Positions 8,996 through 16,807 of a stretch of 64,000 bases of DNA are shown one piece after another (the first letter of the stretch is position 1; every line of letters begins with the position of its first letter). The DNA comes from Palsa-343 sp036269135. Lineage in GTDB: Bacteria > Acidobacteriota > Terriglobia > Terriglobales > Acidobacteriaceae. The position numbers and the translations under genes are program-made. The stretch lies in assembly GCA_036269135.1 (NCBI GenBank), contig DATASQ010000022.1:124001-188000 (forward strand). The letters are read 5' to 3'. The notes below the pieces were generated by a model. That model was not told the origin of the DNA, searched no databases, and worked only from the letters and a program-made list of their open reading frames with translations.

Positions 8996-11023
8996 ATGCG
9001 GCAACAAAGACTACTGGTCAGTGCGCTGATCGCCGGCAGTTCTTTCTTTACCCTGGCAGGACGCGCCGCGGCGCAGCAACAGCCTCGAACGCGGGAAGAG
9101 ATGGCGCAGATTGCTGCGCGAACGGCTACCGAGGACCAGCTGGAGAAGATCGCGGTGATCGACCGCAAGGTCATGATCCCCATGAAGGACGGCAAGAGCA
9201 TGGCGGCCGACGTCTATTACCCGAGGGGCGACGCGGAGAAATATCCGACCATCTTTGTTCGTACTCCCTACAACTTCAATTACTGGGACGTCTCTCTGGG
9301 TGCTCCTCGCGATATGTCCGCCGAGCTGGAAGCCGTGAAGCGGGGATATGCGTATGTTGAAATCAACGAGCGCGGACACTTTTTTTCCCAGGGTAATTAC
9401 GACATTCTGGGGCCGCCGTTGTCGGATGGTTACGAGGAATTCTCCTGGATCGCAGCGCAGCCATGGTCCAATGGCAAGGTCGGCACCATCGGCTGTTCTT
9501 CCACGGCGGAGTGGCAACTTGCCGTCACGGCCATGGGCAATCAGGCAGACGCGGCTTTCATTCCCATGGGATTTGGCGCGGGCGTAGGCCGTGTCGGCCC
9601 ATACTACGAGCAGGGCAACTGGTACCGGGGCGGCGCGGTGCAGATGCTTTTCATCGATTGGCTTTACGGGGAACAAAATCAGGTGCGGCCAATGTTCCCG
9701 CCCGGCAGCTCGCGGAAAGATCTGATTCTTGCTTCTAAGTCGTTTGATCTGGCGGACCATTTCCCGCCTGTCGACTGGTCGGTCGCGCTCCGCCATTTAC
9801 CGGAAAAAGACATCATCGAGGCGGTTGGCGGTCCCGTGGGCATCTTCTCCGATCCCATGCCCGTTGCCACGGGCGGGAAGATGATCCAGCGAACCCCCAA
9901 CGATCCGGCCTGGTATAAGGGCGGCCTGTGGAACGACAGCATGAAGATCAACGTGCCTGGATTGTGGTTCATGTCCTGGTACGACGTTTCCATCGGACCC
10001 AACCTGGCCACTTACAACTTTGTGCGGCGAACGGCCCGACCTGATATCGCCAACGAACAGTATGCTGTAATCGCGCCGACCGGCCACTGCGGCTATACCC
10101 GCGGTCTTCCTGACCCTCGACATCTTTCAATTGCGGCGCTTGGCACCTATACCGTTGGCGACCATACGGTGGTGGGCGAACGCGACATGGGAGACGTGCG
10201 TCTCGACACGGACAAACTCACCTATGGTTGGTTCGATCACTTCCTCAAGGGCGAAGACAATCACGTGCTTGAGACCATGCCTAAAATCCAATACTACGTG
10301 ATGGGAGCGAATCGCTGGGAGACCGCGAATACCTGGCCGCCCGAGGGCTCCACGACGCGCACGTTCTATCTGGGTGGCGGCGGGAAGGCCAACAGCCTCT
10401 ACGGCGACGGCCTGCTGACGTCCGCACCTGCCACGAAAACTGCCTCTGACCACTTTACTTACGATCCTATGAATCCAGTACCCTCCTACGGCGGTAATGT
10501 CTGCTGCGAAGGTAACGCTCTGATACCCGGCTCCATGGACCAACAGAAGATGGAGACGCGCAATGACATCCTCGTCTACACCAGCGCGCCCTTCACCGAG
10601 GGTACCGAAGTGAGCGGACCGGTCAACGTCACCCTCTACGTATCCTCCGATGCCAAAGACACCGACTTTACCGTCAAACTAATCGATGTGGATGAACACG
10701 GAACAGCCTACAACCTCGACGAAAACATTCAGCGCATGCGTTATCGCGACGGCTACGATAAACCTCTGGTATGGATGAAGTCGGGCGAGGTTTACAAAGT
10801 CACCTTCCAACCGATGCAGACCAGTGACTACTTTCCCGCCGGGCACTCATTGCGCGTCGAGGTATCGAGCAGCAACTTCCCGCGCTTTGATCGCAACCTC
10901 AACACCGGCGGCAACAACTGGGATGAGACGACGGGGGTAACGGCGCACAACGCTGTTTACCACTCGGCGCAATATCCTTCGCAGATCACTGTAACCATCA
11001 ACCCGAACCCGCATCCCATGTAG
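8996..11023 (+). CDS. Secreted CocE/NonD-type (peptidase S15 family) alpha/beta hydrolase
   Basis: A 675-residue alpha/beta hydrolase. ATG 8996 was chosen because GGAGG at 8985-8989 sits six bases upstream and a signal peptide follows (RLLVSALIAGSSFFTLAGRAAAQ); upstream TTG 8981 and ATG 8990 are in frame but overlap the ribosome binding site. Features: the S15-type segment KDGKSMAADVYYPRG at about 65-79, the nucleophile elbow TIGCSST (candidate S168), APTGHCGYT carrying a candidate catalytic His, and the C-terminal jelly-roll region typical of the CocE/X-Pro dipeptidyl peptidase C-terminal domain (TDFTVKLIDVD, LRVEVSSSNFPRFDRN). Family members cleave X-Pro dipeptides, cocaine esters or beta-lactam acyl groups. 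Location is periplasmic or extracellular. It follows the TonB receptor by 170 bases and may share its transcript. Confidence 0.85.
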   Translation: MRQQRLLVSALIAGSSFFTLAGRAAAQQQPRTREEMAQIAARTATEDQLEKIAVIDRKVMIPMKDGKSMAADVYYPRGDAEKYPTIFVRTPYNFNYWDVSLGAPRDMSAELEAVKRGYAYVEINERGHFFSQGNYDILGPPLSDGYEEFSWIAAQPWSNGKVGTIGCSSTAEWQLAVTAMGNQADAAFIPMGFGAGVGRVGPYYEQGNWYRGGAVQMLFIDWLYGEQNQVRPMFPPGSSRKDLILASKSFDLADHFPPVDWSVALRHLPEKDIIEAVGGPVGIFSDPMPVATGGKMIQRTPNDPAWYKGGLWNDSMKINVPGLWFMSWYDVSIGPNLATYNFVRRTARPDIANEQYAVIAPTGHCGYTRGLPDPRHLSIAALGTYTVGDHTVVGERDMGDVRLDTDKLTYGWFDHFLKGEDNHVLETMPKIQYYVMGANRWETANTWPPEGSTTRTFYLGGGGKANSLYGDGLLTSAPATKTASDHFTYDPMNPVPSYGGNVCCEGNALIPGSMDQQKMETRNDILVYTSAPFTEGTEVSGPVNVTLYVSSDAKDTDFTVKLIDVDEHGTAYNLDENIQRMRYRDGYDKPLVWMKSGEVYKVTFQPMQTSDYFPAGHSLRVEVSSSNFPRFDRNLNTGGNNWDETTGVTAHNAVYHSAQYPSQITVTINPNPHPM

Positions 11024-11193
11024 ACCACGGCTTGCGGTTGGGGCTATTGAGGTGCTCTCAAAAAGGGGAGCTGCGGCTTCTCCCGCCTGATTTCGGCGTA
11101 CTTGTTGCGGGGAATGACTGTGGCTCCCTCTTTCGGAATGCCGTAGGCGGTGCTGATCTGACAAGTCTCGGTGTGGCCGCAATGGTTTGAGCC

Positions 11194-11561
11194 GTGACGC
11201 GCGTCCGATTCCTTTCTGAGGCGGAGGAGAAGCACCGGTAATCCGCCATCGTGCGCCGCTTTCCCGAATTCCTGCCGTACTTTCAGCTCTCGATCCATAT
11301 CGGAATGAGAATGGGAGGGCGGTATGGGCTTCTCATTGCAACCGCCATACATTTGCCAGTAAACTCGTTATGGCCGGAGTTGATCTGCGCTCGGTCGCAG
11401 AATTGCTTGGGCACAGAACGCTTCAAATGGTGATGCGCTACTCACATCTCGCGCCCGAGCGCCAGACATCGGGTTTGGATCGGCTGGTGAAATTCCGCGA
11501 ATACAATGGATACCCGAACGGACACCGAGCCTTCGTGGGAAAAGAGCCCAGACAAGCCTAA
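11194..11561 (+). pseudogene. Decayed tyrosine recombinase (phage/ICE-type integrase)
   Basis: Two separated pieces of one integrase are visible in different frames. Frame 1, from about 11194, reads TRVRFLSEAEEKHR, then an in-frame TAA, then RRFPEFLPYFQLSIHIGMRMG, which matches the start of the catalytic core with the box I arginine (G-M-R). Frame 3, from about 11331, reads HCNRHTFASKLVMAGVDLRS, then VAELLGHRTLQMVMRYSHLAP, the C-terminal box with R, the GH pair and the nucleophile tyrosine (MRYSHL). The expected segment between them is missing, so there has been an internal deletion plus a frame change and a nonsense codon; the N-terminal domain is absent. It ends 35 bases before a tRNA-Ser gene, a usual integration target. 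Clearly not functional. Confidence 0.75.
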
Positions 11562-11596
11562 GCAATAAGTTGATGAAAATAAATAAGTTATAGAGT

Positions 11597-11688
11597 GGAG
11601 AGGTGGCAGAGCCCGGTTGAATGCACCTGACTCGAAATCAGGCATACTCGTAAGGGTATCGGGGGTTCGAATCCCTCCCTCTCCGCCA
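11597..11688 (+). tRNA. tRNA-Ser (anticodon CGA)
   Basis: The acceptor stem GGAGAGG (11597-11603) pairs with CCTCTCC (11678-11684), followed by discriminator G and an encoded CCA (11686-11688). The anticodon arm is CCTGA-CTCGAAA-TCAGG with anticodon CGA at 11633-11635. A long variable arm (ACTCGTAAGGGT) marks a class II tRNA, and the T-arm GGGGGTTCGAATCCCTC is canonical. It reads UCG serine codons. Confidence 0.96.
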
Positions 11689-11813
11689 TTGACGCTCCCT
11701 TCAGATAAAGATTCCCCTCACACCCTCTTCTCTTGACACATCGTGACTTCCCGGTAAGCTAAAAGATTCCCGTCCGGTCCCACGCCGGCGGATTTTCCGG
11801 GGGCATTTTCCGC

Positions 11814-12800
11814 TTGAAGGTCAGGGTCTTCTATCACGACAAGTGTTTCGACGGCGCATGCTCGGCTTCGCTCTTCAGCCGATTCCACCACGAGTGCGTC
11901 CGCGCCGACGCCGACTACGAATACTGGGGCCTGGTCCACCGCGCTGGCGCTCTGTTTAATGAAGCCGACTTCATCGGCGACGAAAACGCCATTGTCGACT
12001 TCAAGTATTCCCCGTCGCCCAAAATCACCTGGTGGTTCGATCACCACCTCTCCGCCTTCCTCACCCCCGCCGATCAGCAGGACTACTTCAACGGCATCGC
12101 CGATGGTCGCTACAAAGGCCACCGCTTTTACGATCCCGATTACGTCTCCTGCACCAGCTTCCTCGCCCACATCGCGTCCACGCAGTTCGGCTTTGACCCC
12201 ACCCCAGTCGCCGAGCTCGTCCGCTGGGCCGACATCGTCGACGGCGCCCTCTATGAGAGCCCGCAGCTTGCCGTCGAAATGCCCGCCCCAGCCATGAAGC
12301 TCACCCTCATCATCGAGTCCACCCAGGACCCGGCCTTCATCCCGCGCCTCATCCCTCTGCTCACCCGCATGCCCCTCCAGCAGGTCCTCGAGCAGCCCTG
12401 GGTCGCCAGCCTTCTTCCCCCGCTCCTCGAAAGCCACCAGCGCGCCATCGATCTCATTCGCTCCCGCGCGGAGTCGAAGCAGGGAACCATCTACTTCGAC
12501 ATCACCGACCAGCCCCAGGAGGGCTACAACAAATTCATCCCGTACTACCTCCACCCGGAAGCCACCTACTCCATCGGCCTCTCCAAATCCAGCTTCCGCA
12601 CCAAGGTCGCGGTCGGCTCCAATCCCTGGACCAAAACCCCTCCTGAAAAGATGGTCAACCTCGCCACCATCTGCGAGCGCTACGGCGGAGGAGGCCACGC
12701 CCGCGTCGGCGCCATCTCCTTCCCCCCCGACCGCGAAGACGAAGCCCGCAAAGCCGCCGCCGAAATCGTAGCCGAGCTCCGCGCCACGAATCCTGCCTAG
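11814..12800 (+). CDS. DHH-family phosphoesterase
   Basis: A 328-residue protein with DHH/DHHA1 architecture. The N-terminal motif HDKCFDGACSA replaces the usual H-x-D-x-D-G motif, IVDFKYS carries the second-motif Asp, and the signature itself is WWFDHHLSAF (D-H-H). The C-terminal substrate domain has the GGGGHARVGA motif of DHHA1. Family members hydrolyse phosphodiesters such as nanoRNA, cyclic dinucleotides or single-stranded DNA ends using Mn2+; which one this protein uses is not decidable. The start codon is TTG (11814), placed directly before the first conserved motif; no better ATG/GTG exists upstream in frame. It is a single gene downstream of tRNA-Ser. Confidence 0.8.
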   Translation: MKVRVFYHDKCFDGACSASLFSRFHHECVRADADYEYWGLVHRAGALFNEADFIGDENAIVDFKYSPSPKITWWFDHHLSAFLTPADQQDYFNGIADGRYKGHRFYDPDYVSCTSFLAHIASTQFGFDPTPVAELVRWADIVDGALYESPQLAVEMPAPAMKLTLIIESTQDPAFIPRLIPLLTRMPLQQVLEQPWVASLLPPLLESHQRAIDLIRSRAESKQGTIYFDITDQPQEGYNKFIPYYLHPEATYSIGLSKSSFRTKVAVGSNPWTKTPPEKMVNLATICERYGGGGHARVGAISFPPDREDEARKAAAEIVAELRATNPA

Positions 12801-12808
12801 AGAAGACC

Positions 12809-13246
12809 ATGCGCCTCCCGCAAGCCTCTCAGCCTGACAACGCTGCGGCTGATCTGGGCAGCCTACGCCTTGAGTATTCCGATCCTCGTCAAGGTCGGTT
12901 CCCAGGCTACGGGCAGGCCCGAGTCCCGGCCTGGCTGGGAACTGGGGCTTCTCGCCGTGGTATTTCTCGAGTGGTCTCCCTGGAATATCTATAAGCTTCG
13001 ATCGAAGCTCATGAAGCGCGCCTCGCTCAGGGCCGCGGACGGCGATTCCATTGCGAGTGCCAGAACGAGGGCCGCCGCTCACCTCATCGGATTCACCTCG
13101 GCGGAGAGCATTGTGGTGGTAGGCTGCTGGCCCGCTCAATGTTGCATTCTCCCTCGTGGGCCAGCACGGCCTTCTACTGCGCGGGTGGCGCGCTCCTCCT
13201 CCTGTATTGGCCAGCCAGGCCCGCTCCAGCCTTGGCCCAGGCCTGA
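12809..13246 (+). pseudogene. Frameshifted small membrane protein (relic or sequence error)
   Basis: Hydrophobic, protein-like sequence runs through two frames. One frame (about 12830-13125) reads LRLIWAAYALSIPILVKVG, then ELGLLAVVFLEWSPWNIYKL, then AHLIGFTSAESIVVVG. The frame then changes and continues as LLARSMLHSPSWASTAFYC, then AGGALLLLYWPARPAPALAQ to a TGA at 13244-13246. The nearest ATG (12809) is in the frame of the tail rather than that of the middle. Together these would make a protein of about 140 residues with four transmembrane segments if two compensating indels were repaired. The family is not recognised. It lies eight bases after the DHH gene, so it may once have been its operon partner. 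Confidence 0.35.
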
Positions 13247-13350
13247 CTTCCGGCGCATCGCAGCCACTGCCTCTGCCACGTGCTTCAGCCGCAGTGGGTT
13301 CGTATAGGGGCATCGGGTCATCACATCTGCCAGCCGCGCGTTTGTATCAG

Positions 13351-13484
13351 GGCATGGCTTTAGCCAGGCCGAAAAGAGTCAGATAAGACAGGGCTCCAAC
13401 CCCGGTGCTGCGCAGCAGCACGACGGAGAAAGCCACGGCCTTCAGGCCGTGGAACGAGAGCCGGCAAAGCAAGGGCTTGAGCCC
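13351..13484. repeat. REP-like cluster of short palindromes
   Basis: Four inverted repeats are packed in the roughly 400-base gap before the AhpD-like gene: GGCATGGCT/AGCCAGGCC at 13351-13370, TGCTGCGCAGCA at 13406-13417, CCACGGCC-TTCA-GGCCGTGG at 13433-13452 (perfect 8-bp stem), and GGGCT/AGCCC at 13473-13484. The layout and the 'CACGGCCTTCAGGCCGTG' type of hairpin are typical of repetitive extragenic palindromes mobilised by RAYT transposases. No RAYT gene is in the window. The rest of the gap (13247-13645) holds no recognised gene. Confidence 0.5.
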
Positions 13485-13645
13485 CGGCGCTCTCAAGGCA
13501 AAGATGTGCGAATCCTGACGGCTTCCTCTCTGCTCCGCGCGCCCCATAACCCGCGCTATACTCTGTCAACCCACGGCCGCGTCCGTTCCGGACCGAAGGT
13601 TTCGCGCGCGCGCCGCACCATCGTTGGCGCAGGAGAAATCTATAT

Positions 13646-13948
13646 ATGTACGACATGAAGAACCTAACCCGCCTCAAAGTCCTCGACGACGGCGCTCCCG
13701 AAGCCATGAAGGCCTTCCGAGCCTTCGACCACGCGGCCATGGCCCCCGGCGCCATCTCTGCCAAATATAAGGAGCTCATCGCGCTCGGCGTGGCCTTCAC
13801 CACCCAATGCCCCTACTGCATCGAGATCCACGCGAAACGCGCCCGCGAAGCCGGCGCCAGCAACGAGGAAATCTCCGAGACAGTCCTGGTCGCTGCAGCC
13901 CTCCGCGCCGGCGCCGCGGTTACCCATGGCACCCACGCCCTGGGGTAG
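13646..13948 (+). CDS. AhpD-like carboxymuconolactone decarboxylase family protein
   Basis: A 100-residue, single-domain CMD protein. It carries the redox/proton-relay motif CPYCIEIHAKRA (C55, C58, H62), preceded by KYKELIALGVAFTTQ, and ends in the family's short helix (AAALRAGAAVTHGTHAL). Members with CxxC and a nearby His act as AhpD-type alkylhydroperoxidases; others are decarboxylases lacking the cysteines. The length is normal for the family. The start ATG at 13646 has AGGAG about ten bases upstream. It is an isolated gene convergent with the MFS gene. Confidence 0.85.
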   Translation: MYDMKNLTRLKVLDDGAPEAMKAFRAFDHAAMAPGAISAKYKELIALGVAFTTQCPYCIEIHAKRAREAGASNEEISETVLVAAALRAGAAVTHGTHALG

Positions 13949-13992
13949 CGCCGCTCTCCGTCGAGCCGGCCGCCAGGCTGCCTGTCGTGCCG

Positions 13993-15510
13993 TTAAGCAA
14001 CCGCCCTTGTCGGCTCGGCCTCGTCCACTTGCTCTCCGATCGTGTCGAGGTTGACCCCTGTGGTCTCAATGCGGAAGGCCCAGGTGACCACAGCTCCCAG
14101 GACGAAGGCAACGACAAGGCCATAGAGCAGCAGGCGAGTGCCGATGGTGACCAGCAGGATGGGGAAGAGAAACGCGGTCATCACGGCGCCGATCTTGGCA
14201 AAAGCGGCGGCAAAGCCTGCGCCCTTGCCGCGAATCGCCGTGGGAAAGACTTCGCCGGCCAGCAGGTAGGTCTGCGCGTTCGGACCGAGATTGGTCATGA
14301 AATCGAAGAGCATGAAGCCGGCGAAGATGAGCACGATCTTCAGGCTGCCGGAGACGTCGACGGAGAACGAAGCGATGAGCAGACCCACAGCGCATCCGAT
14401 GAATCCGAAGATCTGCAGGCGGATGCGGCCCACCTTGTCGGCGAGCATCACGGCAAAGGCGATTCCGACGATGAGCAGGAGGGTGATCATCGCGTCGCCA
14501 CGGGCAGCGAGTCTCTCATTGGCGATGAGGTCGCTGAGGCTGCGCACGTGGGCTGCCTTGTGACCGAGAGCGGTGGCCAGGATGGTCGGCGTAAAAATAC
14601 CGATGCCGTAGGTGCCGAGATCCTGCAGAAACCAGGGTACAGAGGCAAGGATGGTGGCGCGGCGGTAGCGGCGTCCGAAGAGCGACAGAAACGAGCCGCC
14701 GCCGTGGCCGTTGCCGGCGCCAGACGCGGGTTTCGGAGCCAGGACGATGTTGCGCGGATATTGCGGGGTGCGCAGGAGCAGCTTTCTGGCCGCTTCCGTA
14801 GCGCGGTCGGTGGCGCCGCGCGCGTGCAGCCAGTTGGCGCTTTCGGTGATGAAGAAGCGGCCGACGGTAACGAGAATCGCCGGGATGACAGCCGTGGCAT
14901 ACATCCAGCGCCACGCATCGAGGTTGGGCACCGCCAGCATGACGGCATAACCAACCGCCGCTCCGCCCAGAGCGCCTACCGCCTGGAATGCGAAGGCGGC
15001 GAGCACAAGCTTGCCGCGGCTGGTGCTGGGAATGTTCTCGGAGATGATCATGTGCGCTGTGGGGTAATCGCAGCCGAGCGCAAGGCCAAGTCCGAAGAGG
15101 CAGATGATCAGCGACGGGAAGCTGTTACAGAACACCGCCGCACCGAGGAAGGCGGTGAAGATGATCATCTCCACGACGAACATCGATTTGCGCCCGAAGT
15201 AATCCGAGAGGCTGCCGAGGCCGAGGGCGCCGACCAGGATGCCGCTCAGGCTGGCGGCGGCGACCATTCCTTTTTCTGCAGGGCTGATCTGGAACTGGCG
15301 GGCGATCAGCGGCAGAGCGACGCCGGTCATGAAGACGACGAACCCTTCGAAGAACTTGCCGGCGGCGGCCAGCATCCAGATGAGGCGCTGCATCTGCGTC
15401 ATCGGGACGGAGGGAACATTCGTTCCATCGGGCCAGATGGGCCGCTCATCGATGTAGTCCTGAACGGTTCTTACCCGCTCGGTTGCTGCAGAATTATCAA
15501 AATTGGTCAT
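13993..15510 (-). CDS. MFS transporter, possibly inorganic phosphate (PHS-like)
   Basis: A 505-residue, 12-transmembrane major facilitator. The conserved loop 2-3 motif is GSLSDYFGRKS and the helix 4 region reads GLALGCDYPTAHMIISENIP followed by RGKLVLAAFAFQAVGALGGA, which resembles the GGDYPLS-type signature of the Pho84/PHS phosphate:H+ symporters and related sugar porters. A cytoplasmic loop of about 60 residues with basic segments lies between helices 6 and 7. The gene follows pstS by 33 bases on the same strand, so a phosphate-related substrate is a reasonable inference, but organic anions or sugars cannot be excluded. Confidence 0.75.
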   Translation of the reverse strand: MTNFDNSAATERVRTVQDYIDERPIWPDGTNVPSVPMTQMQRLIWMLAAAGKFFEGFVVFMTGVALPLIARQFQISPAEKGMVAAASLSGILVGALGLGSLSDYFGRKSMFVVEMIIFTAFLGAAVFCNSFPSLIICLFGLGLALGCDYPTAHMIISENIPSTSRGKLVLAAFAFQAVGALGGAAVGYAVMLAVPNLDAWRWMYATAVIPAILVTVGRFFITESANWLHARGATDRATEAARKLLLRTPQYPRNIVLAPKPASGAGNGHGGGSFLSLFGRRYRRATILASVPWFLQDLGTYGIGIFTPTILATALGHKAAHVRSLSDLIANERLAARGDAMITLLLIVGIAFAVMLADKVGRIRLQIFGFIGCAVGLLIASFSVDVSGSLKIVLIFAGFMLFDFMTNLGPNAQTYLLAGEVFPTAIRGKGAGFAAAFAKIGAVMTAFLFPILLVTIGTRLLLYGLVVAFVLGAVVTWAFRIETTGVNLDTIGEQVDEAEPTRAVA

Positions 15511-15543
15511 GACGAGTTTCTCCCTTTCCGGGCTGGCGACCGC

Positions 15544-16635
15544 TTAGTGGATTTTGGCAATCTGGATTTCGCTGAGCGCGCGAATCGGCGTGGGCAGGGC
15601 GATGAAATGCACGGGATCGAGGAAACTCGGCGCGTTGCCGCCCTGCGGCGCGATGCACCAGAGCATGAAGTTGCTGATGGCGGTTGCCGCCTGCGAGTTC
15701 GGCTGCCGAGTGGAAACGACGGCGTACTCGTAGTTGATGAGAGGATAAGAATTCGCGCCGGGCGCGAAGACCAGCGTCAGCCGCTCGTCGGGCGGTGTGC
15801 GGGGGGTCAGCGCCGCGGCCGCGGCCGTGACGGTGTCGGCGTTCGGGAGCAGAAAATTGCCGGCCTGGTTTTGCAGCATGGCGGTAATCAGACCCGCCTT
15901 CGAGGCATCCTTTTCGAAGCTGGCGCCCACATAACCCACCGCATACGGTGTGCGGGCAATGGTTCGCACCATACCGTCGTTGCCGGTCCCGGTCTGCTCG
16001 CCTGCGACGTGCGGCCAGTTCACCGTCGTGCCGTAGCCGATTTTGTCTTCCCAGGTCCCGTAGCCGGCCGTGTCGTCCGAGTCGGACGAGGAGAAGCTGA
16101 GGAACTGGGTGAAGATGAAGGTGTCGCCTGCACTGTCGGCGCGGCGCACGGGCACGATCGTGTTGTGCGGCAGGGAGACGCCGTGATTCAGCTCCGCGAT
16201 CGGTTCCGCATCCCAGGTGCGGATCCTGCCCGAATAAATACCGGCCAATACCGGGCCGCTCAGTTTCAGCGTGCCGCCATGCAGCTCCGGAATATTGGCA
16301 TCCACGGTTTGCGCCGAAATGGCGAGGGGAATGTTGAGGATCTCCGGATGTGCCATTTTCTGGTTGTCGGACATGTAGGCGTCCGAGGTGCCAATCTGCA
16401 CGTGTCCGGCGATGGCCTGATCGATCCCGGCGCCTGAGCCGGTGGAGGCGAGGGTGATATGCAGGTTGGGATCGGTCTTCGCATAGGCTCCCGCCCACGT
16501 CTGAAAGAGTGGGTAAATCAAAGTTGAGCCTGATTCGGAGATAGAGAGTGGCGCAGACTGGGCTGTGGCGAACGCTGCCGCGAGTCCAGTGATGCACCCC
16601 GCCCAGCGAATTACGCGGGTGAGAGGTCGACGCAT
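15544..16635 (-). CDS. pstS: Periplasmic phosphate-binding protein PstS
   Basis: A 363-residue exported binding protein. The N-terminal signal peptide is RVIRWAGCITGLAAAFATAQSA. The phosphate-binding residues of the PstS family are recognisable: ISESGSTLIYPLF (S-G-S-T at the N-terminus of a helix), STGSGAGIDQAIAG, IGTSDAYMS and VRRADSAGDTFIF. PstS normally delivers phosphate to the PstCAB ABC transporter, but no permease or ATPase genes are nearby; the next gene is an MFS transporter. A weak Pho-box-like direct repeat lies about 80 bases upstream. The family call is strong; the partner is uncertain. Confidence 0.88.
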   Translation of the reverse strand: MRRPLTRVIRWAGCITGLAAAFATAQSAPLSISESGSTLIYPLFQTWAGAYAKTDPNLHITLASTGSGAGIDQAIAGHVQIGTSDAYMSDNQKMAHPEILNIPLAISAQTVDANIPELHGGTLKLSGPVLAGIYSGRIRTWDAEPIAELNHGVSLPHNTIVPVRRADSAGDTFIFTQFLSFSSSDSDDTAGYGTWEDKIGYGTTVNWPHVAGEQTGTGNDGMVRTIARTPYAVGYVGASFEKDASKAGLITAMLQNQAGNFLLPNADTVTAAAAALTPRTPPDERLTLVFAPGANSYPLINYEYAVVSTRQPNSQAATAISNFMLWCIAPQGGNAPSFLDPVHFIALPTPIRALSEIQIAKIH

Positions 16636-16710
16636 GGTGAGACTCCTTTGCGCGGCTGGGGAGAGGCCGGCCTGGGACCCTGGGGATTGCGGATCACCTT
16701 AGCGAAGTCT

Positions 16711-16729
16711 TGTTACGGAATGATGACAC
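16711..16729 (-). promoter_or_regulatory. Possible Pho-box-like direct repeat upstream of pstS
   Basis: Read on the minus strand this site is GTGTCATCATTCCGTAACA. Two half-sites TGTCAT and CGTAAC are spaced 11 bases apart start to start, like the CTGTCAT repeats bound by PhoB. The second half is degenerate, so this is a tentative call. Confidence 0.25.
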
Positions 16730-16807
16730 CGCGGGACAGGGCGGGCGGAGGACTCGCCGGCGCCGCTTCCTGGAGAGCGTGATGGCAGCGGCGGAGCGGG
16801 AAGGGCC

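Noticed and set aside
11044..11352. 102-codon minus-strand ORF
   Set aside because: It overlaps plus-strand sequence that matches a tyrosine recombinase core in two frames, so the minus frame is a shadow of that relic.
13807..16437. 876-codon plus-strand open frame antisense to the MFS and pstS genes
   Set aside because: It is the mirror of two well-supported genes in GC-rich DNA; its translation is rich in G, E, D, R with no domain and no ribosome binding site.
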